In this document: positions 22,300 to 34,548 of the stretch, piece after piece
How the letters are laid out: each line of letters starts with the position of its first letter
Numbering within the stretch: position 1 is the first letter of the stretch
Origin: Plantago ovata
Lineage: Eukaryota; Streptophyta; Magnoliopsida; Lamiales; Plantaginaceae
DNA length: 64,000 nucleotides
Assembly: GCA_028274465.1 (NCBI GenBank)
Contig: CM051455.1
Coordinates: 122,671,462 to 122,735,461 of the forward strand
Direction of reading: 5' to 3'
Position numbers and translations under genes: made by a program
The notes under the pieces: generated by a model
Databases searched by the model: none
The model's input: only the letters and a program-made list of their open reading frames with translations
Told to the model about the DNA's origin: nothing

Positions 22300-25200
22300 T
22301 CAGTCTGCAAGTAATCACATAAATTTAAGGGTTCAAAATACTTCACTTTCATAATAACCAGATAAAGAACGATAGTCTTTACACCCATATAGTTCTTTTC
22401 CTAACAAACATAAGCTAATTTGATCGTCCTATTTGAACATATGAGAATCCATTAATAACAACCAAATTACATAAGAGAAGCTGGGAAGGCTGAATTTTGA
22501 AATTCTGGATAGCTGACGCTTTTAGATAGTTACTTTAGAATTGTAAGCATTCTGTATTCCAATCGAAAATGGCAAGATATAGGGATATAAGACTCACAGA
22601 ATCGACTTGAGGAATTTTGTATGGGGGAACCAACGTAGTAGTGGTATTACTTGCTCTCTAAACGTCTTTCCAACATATATCAGAATATATTTATGTTTGC
22701 CTTCGCTGTCGAAATAATCAATAAGGAGGGATGTATTGCTCCTACAATAACATCATCAAACTATAAGCTAGACATATGGGGTACAGAACCAATAAAAGTT
22801 GTATGCAAGCAAGAAATCTAATGCAATCCCACCAATATAACAGGAAAATCAAGCCTTTAAACTAACAACAACAATACCTCTTGTTAGGAAGATCTTTGAA
22901 TCAGAAAATTATCAGTTTTTACATCATGTAGTTGGCTCATTAATTGAGTTGCGGTAGCTAGTAAGTTGAGCACTGATTGTTCAATAGAATCAATACGAAA
23001 CATTACTCAATTAATTTGTTCAATTAATTTGCAAAACAAATAAAAAATCATCGAGCAACAAAACTCCATCTGCAGCGCTCTGCCCCATTACAGACGGTAA
23101 TCAATTTTCAGCAAAACTACTACTATGTTCCCCAATCAACATTACAACCCTCATCAATCATCAACAAACAAACATAAAACATCCATCTTTAGTTAAAAAG
23201 AGAGTTTCCACAACCCTAACACTCATTATAAAGTACTCAGTAAACCTAATTAGACCATGTAATAGCATCATGGGGCACAAGTATTATACATAACTCCATT
23301 TGTCACATTGATAATTATATTAAATTTTACTATGTGATGATTGTCAGAGTAGTAAGGGCACAAATAGGAAGCTAGACAAGATTTCAACAATGAAAACAGC
23401 ACAACTTTCAGGTAGAACAAATTTGAATTCGAACCTGTACAATTACAGCAGTGACTGTGTCTAGAAGGGTGTTGGTGGTATATCTATTAGACTGTAATAT
23501 AATACGTCTCGGTTCAATGTCCACAAAACTTTTCGACCAGAAGGCAAATGTCGAAGAATCAATAGCCTGAACAAGGTAAAGAATATTATTCAGTTAGAAC
23601 ATTCTAAAAGATATCAAGAACAATGAAGCACACCACAATCTGAGACTTCACATTAACTTAAGAATAAAGTTGTCGACAAACATCCAGTCCTATAAATTCA
23701 TTGCAAAGTCAACTCCTCTTAGTGTTGAGCAAACATAATATCTAGTCTAATGTTTCCCCACTACCACCCCAAATAAACACAGTACATATTGAAAATTGTA
23801 TGGAAGTACACTTTTTTACTTAGATCATAGATTTTGATAGTTGTAACATATTACTACTGCTGAACAGCTGAAGGTAATATACATGGAACTAAGATTTTAA
23901 ATTTATTATAGTGCCAACTTTGGATCAGGATTATTAATAGCTCAAACATGGCAAGCGCATATTGTGGGCTATGTGAAATAACGTGAACATCCATATAAAG
24001 GCAGACAACCTATACTATTTAATTATATGGAAACAAATACTAAATACATATCTTTCAAGTAAATAAAAAAAAAGAAGAAGAAGCAAAAACTAATGACAAA
24101 GTACTGATGACTGACGTTACTCAAGTGTTGAAGCTACTAAAGCTTACAAACATAATAGAATAGAGCTCTTAAGTTGTGCTGTGTTCCTACTACATTGTTA
24201 TTTTTCCCAGAAAAAGCTTGTCTGAGTTTGTTGATTGTTATACTATCATCTCAACAATTCAAACACAAGTGGTGCTGTGTTCCTACTACATTGTTTCTTT
24301 CATTTACGAGAATTAACTAGTTGCGATGTATCTCAGCTTGAAACTGTTCATTGCTAGGCTTGTATGACTCTTAATGTGTGATCTTGTTGAACCGATTTAA
24401 GACTCTGAGTTGCTTATGGCAGATCAAGAAGGAAAAAGACCACCTCTAGTGGAGAAAACACCGAGTCTGTCATTACAGGTAATTTGTTCATTAGAGTTAT
24501 GATGTGCCACGCAAAAATTTCCTCCATGCTAATAATCTTGTACTACTGTGTTGTGGACTGCGCGACTAATATAAGATGTTTGTTTCCTTTCTTATATTTT
24601 TAATTGCTCAGGTCAAGGTTCCGGTGATGGGAAGAGGGCTTTGTACCATTGTAATTATTGTAACAAAGACATCACAGGGAGAGTTCGAATCAAGTGTAAA
24701 AAATGAATGATTGGGTTTGGGGATGAACGACTGAACTTTTTGGTTGGGGGTTTTACTCGATTTTGGGGTTTTAGGAGAGACATATACGTTAAAGAGTTAA
24801 ATAATAGTATCATTTACGGCAGGGCACCGCCATATTCCACATCACTGTGATTACAGACGCTTGGTAATTTATTTTATTCTTCATTCTTCACGTTGCCACA
24901 CTTAAGAAAAGGAATGACAGCATTAACATGTTGCAGATACACGAAAACTAGTCCCAGCAGTTATCGTCATAGAACGAAAAGGGATAACACAAAGAAGTAC
25001 TGTATAGCTAATGAAAGGCCAAATTGGTTCTTATTATAGCAATAGTCATAATCACTATGCCCAAATCACATTAGAATTTTTGGGAATTCACAAGTACTTT
25101 AACGAATTGCAATTGGTAACGAAATTCGGCAACGTGTAAATACAAAGATATAGATAACAGGTATAGAAACGGTGCAGTTCGTAACGGAAATAGTGAAGGA

Positions 25201-25610
25201 AACATACTAACCGGCGGCGCTGGTACAAGTTGAAGACGGCCGGCTTGGTGACGGCGGAGATGAAGCTGGAAAGTCAAAGGATGATGAATACTACTCCAGA
25301 AACGGATACACCAAACAATTGCAAGAAACCCTCATCAATCATCAACAAACAAACCTGAATCTGTAGTTATTTCTGAGACGGCGACGGATTCTCTGAGACG
25401 GCGACCGATTCTGAAACACGTCGCCGCGACGGATACTGAGACGGCGTGGCGGCGACGGAATCTGATACGGCGTGGCGGCGCGGCGACTTATAAGGTAGGA
25501 GTGAGAGACGGCGCGGCGACGGTTTATGTGAGAGTGAGAGAGATGGCCAAGCCTGTTTACATGTGAGAGTGAGAGAGATACGTGAAATTGTTGAATTAAT
25601 TTGCAAAAGG
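22300..25610 (-). promoter_or_regulatory. Long intron-bearing leader of the transposase gene
   Basis: Upstream of the start codon there is no continuous coding. On the minus strand, C-rich leader-like segments lie at about 25606-25367 and 25277-25206, the latter ending at a donor (GCCGCCG/GTTAGTA). This suggests transcription begins near 25.6 kb inside the right terminal region and is spliced across ~3 kb to the ATG at 22299. The segment contains the ADA2 capture on the opposite strand. Confidence 0.4.
24423..24706 (+). pseudogene. Captured fragment of ADA2 (SAGA adaptor)
   Basis: Two exons, 24423-24478 (acceptor TGGCAG, donor ACAG/GTAATT) and 24612-24706, join in frame. The product contains RSRRKKTTSSGENTESV and then GKRALYHCNYCNKDITGR with RIKC. 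By recall this is the start of the ZZ-type zinc finger of plant ADA2, the transcriptional adaptor of the SAGA histone acetyltransferase complex. The frame ends with TGA just after RIKC, at the expected exon end, so only the N-terminus was captured. It lies antisense within the transposase leader region of MULE-1. Confidence 0.75.
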
Positions 25611-25667
25611 TTGAGTATTGATTTTTTATCTATATAAACAAACTAATTGCAGTTGATAAATGAAGTA

Positions 25668-26097
25668 GTCGGTAGCTCTGTGGTTTGGTATTGAGCTATT
25701 TAGCTAAAGGTCTCAGGTTCAAATCTCATCTATCAATTTTTGGGGTAACTATAATTAAATATTTTCAAATTTATTAATAGATAATTTAATATAAAAAAAA
25801 TTCATCCAAAACAAACGAAAATAAAAAAATTAACGAAAATATAAAAATTATTTATTAAAATTTTCATTTTTTTGAAGGGTAAAAATGACATTTTATAAAA
25901 TATTAATATTTTTATTCTAATTTATTTATTAAAATATTAATAAGGCGACAAGGCGAAGGATAGGGCGAAAGGCGATCGCCAAATTTTTTTTGGCGAATGG
26001 TTGTGAACCATTAGATCAAATATCTAATTGTTGAGATCAATTTGTCTGATATCAGGCAGGGCGAAACCTGTCTGACCCTAGAAGAGTCCTTCTAAGA
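25668..26097 (-). repeat. MULE-1 right terminal repeat
   Basis: Inverted relative to the left end. The outer block is at 26097-26048, with a palindrome ATCAGGCAGG/TGTCTGAC at 26051-26076. CGCCAAA, GGCGAT and GGCGAAGG blocks follow, then AT-rich sequence and the tRNA-like block. Confidence 0.65.
25676..25741 (+). other. tRNA-like sequence in MULE-1 right terminal repeat
   Basis: It reads GGTAGCTCTGTGGTTTGGTA, then GAGCTATTTAGCTAAAGG and TCTCAGGTTCAAATCTCATC. This has A-box-like and B-box-like (GGTTCAAATC) elements, as in a tRNA. The ends do not form an acceptor stem. It faces outward, mirroring the left copy at 8583-8646 at almost equal distance from the element end. Confidence 0.55.
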
Positions 26098-26469
26098 ATG
26101 AATAAATAAAATAAAATGGGCTTTGAACTTCATAAAACCCAATCCTTTAAAATAAGCCCAACTTAAATAAATAGACCAGTAGGAAATACATACCCATACA
26201 ACTGGGTTTGAAAGAAAAAGGATATACAAACAGATACGCTGCCGTGTTCTCATATGATACTCCACGGTTGGCGGTGATTGTGCTACCGTGCTAGGTCTTT
26301 GCTTCGACTGTGTGAGACCGGAAAAGGTAATAATTACCTGTCTTTTTGGGAGTTTTTTTTTTTTTTTTTTTCAAATAGATTCTTTAAAAAAATTTAATTG
26401 CCACTTCAACAACAATTAGGCTCTTGATAGACAGACGTCATTAGTGGAGTATTAATCAATGTGTAATGT

Positions 26470-26614
26470 GTTGTTATGGTCCATGTAGATGCAGGGGAGG
26501 GGTATCGTGGGGTATCCGCCCTTAGAATTTCAAAAAGAATTGTTGTTATGGTCCATGTAGATGCAGGAGAGGGACATTGTGGGGCGTCTGCCCTTAAAAT
26601 TTCAAAAAGAACTT
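26470..26614. repeat. ~71-bp tandem duplication
   Basis: TTGTTATGGTCCATGTAGATGCAGG-type units are repeated once, each ending TTTCAAAAAGAA. The two copies differ at several positions (ATCGTGGGGTATCCGCCC against ATTGTGGGGCGTCTGCCC), so the duplication is not recent. Confidence 0.85.
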
Positions 26615-26670
26615 TTTAAGTAATATTATGATTTTTTTAGAATTGGTCTCAATCCTTTGAAGTAAACCTA

Positions 26671-26775
<105 letters not shown>

Positions 26776-26960
26776 CCTAATTTTGTTAGTTGGTTAATTG
26801 GTTGGGTAATTGTTCATAATTTTTTCAGGAAATGGCTTGAATTGGGATTAGTCTGGATACGGCATAGATCCAAAAGTACATTCGATCTAATAAGTACTTT
26901 GTAAAAAAATGGAGATATTCTATGAATCGGATCTTTAGTATTCTCTTTTTTCTTTCCTTA

Positions 26961-27002
<42 letters not shown>

Positions 27003-27213
27003 ATTTGGTCTTCCCCAAACTTCAAATTTTGGGTCCGTCCGCGTAGATGTACACACTGATTCTGAGAATCAATTTCAGGTTTCATATCTATAATGTGTAT
27101 TTCAGAGCGGTAAACCTTAAAGATACAACTATTTTATACCTATTTCAGTTTAGATGCTCACCCCTACCAGTTTTCATATATGCAGAATTTATTTCGCCAA
27201 ATCCTCCAGATAA

Positions 27214-28383
27214 ATGTCGGACATTCCGAGCGACGTTTCTCGGGAAATACTCCGTCGTTTATCAGTCGAATGCTTGTTCAGGTTGAGGTCTGTCTGCAAG
27301 TCATGGCGCAGCGTTATTGACGATCCTGAGTTCGCTAAACTGCACATGAACGGTGGAATGGGGGAAGATTGGGTCATGCACATGAGCAAGACCGGTAAGC
27401 TCTTCTTGTTACATCTGAGGCACTTGATTTACCTGAAAAACATAGTCGAAAGCAATGATGTTACCGACATCAAACCTCCCGTGGGTCATGGTACGCCACG
27501 TATCCGTAGCATGCCTTTGCCTAACTGCAATGGCCTGGTTTGATTTCCAGAAGCAAGGGAAAATTGGTTTGGATAATTTGGAATCCCTTTACTGGTGAGT
27601 CGTTGAAACTACCTCGTTATGACCGATTTCTAGATGAGAGATTTGAATATTCGTATTCCGGGCTTGGATATGATGAAGCTACTGATGATTACAAGGTTGT
27701 GAGAATTGCTAATCGTCGCACCTTTATCTTTTCGGTTAACTCGGGAGTTTGGCGTAGGATTCAGGATCTTCCAAATGACTGTAATCTTAATAAATCCGTA
27801 CGCAATGGAGCTTTTGTAAATGGTGCACTGCATTGGATTGTCGGTTCAACTGAAAGAATGGATATGGGATGGATAGTTGCCCTCGATCTAACCACTGAAA
27901 CTTACCGAAAAATTCCATTCCCATCAGATACCAAGGGCCGGAAGTGGGATTCTTTGCGATTAGTTGCATTGAGTGGGTGCTTGTTCTTGTTTTATGGGTG
28001 GTATGGATTATATATGTGGATGCTTAAGGATTATAATTGTGGTGATGACAAGATATGGATGGGGATGGTGGTCTTCAGACAAAAGAAAACTTCTCATGAT
28101 GAGTACAACCCAATTGCTTACTTGAAGAATGAAAATCGGGTTCTTATTCGCTACAAGCATGGTACCGTACGTGTTTGATGTGGGGAACAAAACTTTCAGG
28201 AAAGTTTCTGTGGAAGTGAATCAGGGTGCTAATGTTAGCCTCCAGTATAATGACGATACTTTTTGTTCCCAGGTTATCCCTGCGAGCCTTATTCGCCTCA
28301 ATAGGAATAATGATGTGAATGAGGATGTTGCATCAGGTGAAAAGAAGAGAAAACGGGCTACTTGTTCAGGAACACCAGCATAA
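27214..28383 (+). pseudogene. F-box protein gene with two frameshifts
   Basis: The start MSDIPSDVSREILRRLSVEC with RSVCKSWRSVIDDPEFAKLH is a canonical F-box, which binds SKP1 in SCF ubiquitin ligases. It is followed by an F-box-associated domain (WNPFTGESLKLP, GLGYDEATDDYKVVRI, VNGALHWIV). The frame is broken near 27540: GLV is followed by TGA, and one missing base, probably in a Cys codon, restores ISRSKGKL. It breaks again near 28165 before YVFDVGNKTFRKV. Otherwise it runs about 390 codons, normal for the family. Two lesions make a pseudogene the best call; assembly error is the alternative. Confidence 0.88.
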
Positions 28384-28478
28384 GTATCAGTTTGCATAGT
28401 GAAAGTCAGTACTAGAAAACCAATCAAAAGTATTTACACTCGATCTTATTCAGATTTAACTACGTACTTTCATGTCTT

Positions 28479-31247
28479 TTACCTGAAAAACCTACAGAAA
28501 ATCACAAAAGCTATGAAACTCACTGCACTTGACAATGCAAGAAACCAGTAGTAATTATCCAGTCTAGCTTTCGTCATGTCGTCTGAGAACCAGCTATCCT
28601 GTCTCCCTCCAGAACTCGTCAAGTACTCAATCACGGAGATCAGAATCGCACTCAAGAAACTCCCTACGCCAAAAACGCTGGTGTAAAGAGCAATTCCCAT
28701 TGTTCGCATTTTTACTGGAACTTCCGAGTAGAAGAACTCTTGCATCCCAATGACAGTGAATATATCAGAAATTCCAAGAAGTATATATTGCGGTAGTAGC
28801 CAAAATATGCTAAACGGGACTTCACCGGAGTTAACTTCCCCACGTTTACTAATCTCAAGCCTTCTCATCTCGGTTAAAGCAGCAATTACCATTGCTGTAA
28901 CAGAAAGAACCATCCCGATACCCATTCTCTGCATAACGGTAATTCCCTTTTCGTTTTGTGTGAATAGGCGAACAAAAGGGATGAAAAACGTGTCGTACCA
29001 AGGCATCAGGATTATTATGGAGACTGTAATTATACTCTGAAGCGCAGCTGGAGGGATCTTGAAGTTGCTCCCAATGTTCCTCTTCATTGTCATGCCTTGT
29101 TTGGTGAAAAACGTCGCTGGTTGTTGAAAAATTACCGCAAACATTAGTAGCATCACCCACACGGGTAGCAGATGAAGCACCATTTTCATTGACTGAAGAG
29201 GTGTCATGCCATCGCCCTGATTCTGAACGTCCTCATTTGCGTCTTCATTGCATAAGGCCTTCCTTTCTTGAAGCCTGCCAAAACGACAAAAGGTTAGAAT
29301 CTGTATACGAATCAAAACGTTACACGAATGGGGTAAATATAAATTACACTTACTCTAGCTCGACCTTAGCAAATTCTTGAGTACTTGTATCCTTCCAAAA
29401 GATCATCTTCGACATACAGGCCTTAATACTGTGCAAAATGTCCTCAAACGACTTGGATTCAGTCATCTTACCCTGCTTACGCATGTAACACCGGTTGCCA
29501 GATAAAAACATGACGATAGACACTATCATTGTCATGGCAGGAATAGCAAATCCTATTCCCCAGCCGAAATTGTCTTGAATATACGACATAACTGAGACGC
29601 CTAGCAGGCTACCACAGCAAACACCAAAGTACCACCACTGAAAGAACAGGCTCTTTTTCTCTGAGCTCTTGTCAACAGAATTAATGACAGGCAACTCATC
29701 ATCATTTTCTAGCTGATCAGCTCCGAATGCCTGTAGGGACGGGTTGTAACCGCCTTGGCCTAGGGAAATCATGTATAACGACCATGATAAACATGTGAGT
29801 GAACTTAGCTTGCTTGTTGGTAGCCAATGCCATTGCAATCCAGTTGAGGTTAATGCTAGAAGGCCCTGGCAGAGATTCAAATCAGCGGATATTATTACTT
29901 AATGTTCATTTGAGTAAATTAATATTCAGAATTTCTTACTATATAAATTGAAAATCAATTCAGTAAAAATTTAACACTTTGCCCTTTTTGCTACTAAAAT
30001 ATCCCGTGCATCTGAATCAAACTGTTTCAACTCATCATACTATTGTACAACTATAGTTACTTTCTCACATCCACAGAAAAAAAATCCATTTTCTCCTTTT
30101 GAGGGGGGAAAGTGACAAAATGCAATTTTTGGGCACCAACTAATTTATAGATACTGGTTTTAATGAGTGATTAGACTAAGTTTTTCACCGTTGTACAATA
30201 GTTAAATTTTCAACTATTAAAATTATCTCGCACTTAAACCTTAAGCATTAACCAGGATGCCGGAAGTGTACTCCCTCCGTTCCATAGTCCCTTAGTAAGT
30301 GTAAAGTGTCTCTCGTAAGAGTAAATTCCACATGTAACACAAGACGATTTTTCACTAAGGTACGTACGATGGTGATTTGTGACGTTAAACGGGCTGAGGT
30401 GAGACATCATAAAATGATTACACCACTATCTAATCATGGATTATCTGAATTTTATATCCATACTTGTCAATTGATTCAAATTTGGTTCAGATTTTGGCTA
30501 TGTGCTTTTCTTGGTTGTAAATTGTTCAAGGCATTGTTTATGGGTTGTATTTCTAAAAGTTTTTCTCATACTCTTTGTAATTGACTTGAAATTTCAATAA
30601 AAAAGAAAAAAAAGGGAATTATCTCATAAATGGAAAAAAGCAAGGGGTAAAAAAGTGAAAGAACAACAAAGATTTGACGAGAAAACTCAGCAACAACATC
30701 TTCTCAATACCAAGTTTGTAGGTTCTACAAATCACGGAAAAAATGCAAGTCTATAACAAAACTAAACAAATAGTTACAAATGACACATTTCGGTTTTACG
30801 TGATCTGAACAATGTAGGTACATAAACAATAAAACATAAAAAAGAACACGAACTCACCGCAGCGTAGAGAACGCAAGAGGCCAAAATAGTTGAGTAGCGG
30901 TCCAAGTACGAGTCCGCCAGCACCGCCACCAACAACGGAAGCATCGAGGTAAACCCGACCCAGCTGTTCATAAACTTAGCCGCGGATGAGTTGTTCATCT
31001 CCATCACATCTGTCAGATAGGTCACGAGATTCGACGCCACCCCTTTATATGCAAATCTCTCCATCCCCGCTATCACTGCATCATCAAGATTCGAAAACTC
31101 TTCTATTCATAACCAGAACATAACATATATAACATAAAATACCATAACACATAAAATAAAGATCATGTAAAGAACGTACCATAACACAAAAAAACATAAT
31201 GTGAAGAACGTACCTATAAGGAGAACACATGGCTTGTTGAGTCTCAT
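28479..31247 (-). CDS. NPF (NRT1/PTR family) transporter
   Basis: Four exons, 31247-31214, 31075-30858, 29865-29354 and 29274-28479, all with GT/AG sites, join to 520 codons including the stop. The start reads [20 protein letters not shown] and continues with [11 protein letters not shown] and [15 protein letters not shown], characteristic of the NPF5-type clade of proton-coupled nitrate/peptide transporters. [10 protein letters not shown] and [12 protein letters not shown] follow, then a central cytoplasmic loop and the C-terminal helices with [20 protein letters not shown]. It is somewhat shorter than the usual 550-600 residues because the N-terminal cytosolic tail is short. It sits tail to tail with the F-box pseudogene, about 95 bp between ends. 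Substrate cannot be told from sequence. Confidence 0.9.
30265..30365. mobile_element. Stowaway-like MITE end in NPF intron
   Basis: TACTCCCTCCGTTCCATAGT followed by CCCTTAGTAAGTGTAAAG is the typical start of a plant Stowaway element. The other end could not be placed with confidence, so it is probably truncated. It lies in intron 2 of the NPF gene. Confidence 0.45.
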
Positions 31248-33605
31248 TGTAAATTAATGGATAAGAGAAAAGGTGATGAATTGATGATTGGAAAATGTGG
31301 GATCAATCTAGTAAAACAAGAAACAAGATTTTGAGATTTTGATCAAGTACATAGCTAGGTATTGTGTTGTTTTTTGTGTTGTGTAAAAATTAAAAATAAT
31401 CGAGTGTCGACATATTGTTGTCTGTTGCTCTCACGAGAGAAGAGATGTATAGAACATTAGAGGGGCATTGTTACATATAAGTAGTAATGCTGTTACATTG
31501 GGGAAAGCAAAATGTTTACCTCTTAGGACATAATGGAACACTTTAGACAAACACTAATACAGTATTAAGAATATATATATATATATATATATATTTTTCC
31601 TTTTTGTTAATTGAATAATTGATTCATTTCTTTTAATTAAAGGCAGAGATAAGAAGAAGAAAGAAATTCTGTTTTTGATCCGACCGTATTGTTTGTACTT
31701 CGTAGTTAAAATTACCAAAGTTAAATGTTGCTATTGACACGTGGGATTGCACTCTACGTAGCAATATTATTTCAATTGCCACGTAACTCACACTACAGTG
31801 CTGTTGTATTGCATTTGGAGTTCCGATCTCATGAAACTTGGGAGGTGTTTTGTCTTTTCTAGGGTTAAAACTTAAAACCAAGTCGATAAAGTGATTGGTA
31901 TATTTAGCCCGCCTATTTTCCGGGAAGTAAATCAATTGTTGTACTTTCAAAGTTGGAATAAGAGTGTAAGAGCATGATAAAGTTGTATTTTCCGGTAACT
32001 ATTGATAAGGTTGCACCCGGGGCGGAAATAGAGAATGGCGAGAGTTGGACTGCCACTCCTCCAAAGTTTAAAGTCTTTTGTTGGAGTTGTGAGACTTTTT
32101 CTGAAGTAAGAGTACGAAAGAAGAACAAATAGAGGTAAAAAAAACAAATGGGAGTATATAAGTATATCAATATACAAAAAAAAAAATGAATTTACAAAGT
32201 GGACTCCCTGAATGTTGACTCAGTTACCAAGTCGTTCCTTGAATATTTTAGGAACGAAATAAGTAACGTACGAATTGCAACAATCTATGGTCTTCCATCA
32301 ACCCCCAAGGGAGTAACAAATGATAAGAAATGAGCAGAGGAGCTGATAGTTGGACAATCTCTCCAATGAATAGTTACACAACTATTCATCAAGAGTCATA
32401 CACTTTCAGAAAATAATAAATCACCAAAAGGTCTCCAAATCCCGCAACCTACTATACCACAATAAGCTTCCAAGTGCACACATCCTTTCACCAATAGATG
32501 TGTTGTTCCAATAGCACAAGTGCAAGCTATCCAACCAAGAGGTCATATGTTTGAACCCCATCGGCTCCACATTAGCATAGTGAATCCATTAGAATAGCTT
32601 AACTCATCTATGTCTTGATCAACACATTATATATATTAATCACCTTTCACCACATGAGATTTTAATTAGTGAGTTAACGTTTTAGTAACATCAATTTCAG
32701 CCAATGAAAATACACGATTATAGAAAATGTGTTTTCAACATGTGGACTCATTATGACCAATGCATCGAACGAATTGAAAATTCAATCGTTTAACTAAAAT
32801 TGCCTAATACTTTTTTCTACATAGTTCTATAAAATACATATTTGTTATCCCAAAAAAAATTGGATTTTTAATTTCTGTATAAGGTATCTCGCAGCCTATG
32901 ATCGCGCCAAACAAACAATTCTCCGTCCTTGCTAATTAAGTTTGTGAGATCACAAGATCAAACATTTATCTACGACCTGAAAGCTTTTCATTTTTTATTT
33001 CTTTTTTGTTTCCTTCTCTTTCAATATGATGCTCACTTACCATATTCTTACATACAATGCACTTGTGTTTCATTATTTTTTTAAACATCAAAAAATTTAT
33101 TACTTAGAAGAGTATAAAGAATCTTCAAACATTTACGAGAAAGTAAATATTTACAAGCAAGTGATACTCCGAATAAACCTCCTCATAAAAGTTTAAATCA
33201 TTTCAGATTATACCTAAGTACATTTCATAATATACTATCTCAGAACCATGACACATATTGAAGTTAATCATTATATTATGTTAGTATATACAGTTCCTAA
33301 TTTCAAACAATTGCTACATTTTAATTTGTTTTCTGTTAAATCAGTTTTAGTTTTTACAGCGAACTATGAAGTACAGATCAGATAGTATAATGGATAAAAA
33401 CGTGGTGTACTACTGTTTTGCTCATGCCACTTACGGTCATCACATGCCAGGCACGGGGCCACCCTTAATAAGAAACAAATTAATTACACCACTAATTTTC
33501 CATTCCCAATTAAACGTTAAAATAAATTATTATCTTTAAAAAGTTTCTAGCTCCATCTCACTAAAATATTTTACACTTTTCTAATTTGACTATGTTCTCT
33601 TCATC
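31248..33605. other. Intergenic sequence upstream of the NPF gene
   Basis: Contains the NPF promoter region on the minus strand and a (TA)n run at 31570-31596. ORFs at 31.6-32.2 kb have no protein character. At 32500-32560 is a tRNA-like phrase (AGCTATCCAACCAAGAGGTC, TTTGAACCCC) of the kind found in dispersed plant repeats. No gene is recognised. Confidence 0.5.
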
Positions 33606-33791
33606 TGAAACCTCATTATTTTCAGTTCAATCCAATTCTGTTCAGGTTCATTCAGTTCTGTTCAGACTTGCTTGGTTATATTTTACACTACAAATAAATT
33701 CAGTTTAGTTTAGTTCAGCTCCATTAAGTTCTGTTCAGTCCAGTTCAATTCAGTTCAGTTCTATTCAGATGAAAAGAACAGTTTCTTACTG
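33606..33791. repeat. TTCAG-rich dispersed repeat, copy 2
   Basis: Related to 8046-8219, with the same start (CTCATTATTTTCAGTTCA) and the same end (CTATTCAGATGAAAA followed by AACAGTTTCTTA). The intervening TTCAG words differ in number. Confidence 0.65.
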
Positions 33792-34548
33792 ATTCGATCT
33801 AACATAAATATCTTCTATAGTTTATTCCATAAAGTGGCATTTAAGCGTTCATATTATCTTATATAAGGTATAAACTTACCGAAAATAGCTTTTAACTTGC
33901 ATATACTTAGACCAGCTCCAATAGGAGCTGTTTCCAGCTCCTACTGGAGCTATCTCAGACGCCTTATCTCGGATGCACACTATAAGGAAAACGGATTTTA
34001 GCGACGTCGCTACAGGTCACCGATCCGTCGCTACAGGTGATTAGCGATGGAATCTCCGTCGCTAAAATAAATAGCGACGGATAAACCCATTCGTCGCCAG
34101 ATTATAGCGACGGATAAACCTATCCGTCTCCATAGTGGTCGTTGACCATTATGGAGACGGAACGAATTTTTCATCGCTATTATTTGGCGACGGATGGGTT
34201 TATCCGTCGCTAAAAGGATGTGACACGTGTCCTTCCCTGGCCTAGTGTTCTGGGCGACGGATAGCGTAATCCGTCGCTATATTTTATATATATATATTTT
34301 TTTTAATTTCTATTTTTGTTTTCATATTATGTTTGTTATTGAGTTAAAATTGAATGCGCCAGAGATTTATATACGATGATTGACAGTACGAAACTAAAAA
34401 TTTCATTGAACAAACTAAAATAGTACGTACAAAAATACTAAAATGTACGAAAATAACCATAAATACTAAAATGTACCCAAAAAATTTTATTTGTTCTAAA
34501 CATATCATTCAACAAATTAAAAATTTATCTGTCCGCCCAATACTGCTT

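Larger units (their letters stand above)
8217..26097. mobile_element. MULE-1: large Mutator-like element with Ulp1 gene and captured host exons
   Basis: Both ends carry related inverted sequences. Left 8217 reads TCTAAGAACGGCTTTTCTAC; the right end, read inward from 26097, is TCTTAGAAGGACTCTTCTAG. Both continue into GGTCAGRCAGG-type palindromes, and about 40 of the first 50 positions match. Each end also has an outward-facing tRNA-like sequence at nearly the same depth (about 360-430 bp). Inside are a FAR1/MULE transposase (19580-22299), a Ulp1-type protease gene (12149-15526) and fragments of host genes. Ulp1-bearing MULEs are a known plant class. I could not find a convincing 9-bp target duplication, so treating the span as one element is an inference. 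Confidence 0.65.

Noticed and set aside
8217..26097. 9-bp target site duplication for MULE-1
   Set aside because: Flanks (GAAAATAACC on the left, GAATAAATAA on the right) show only AT-rich resemblance; no convincing match.
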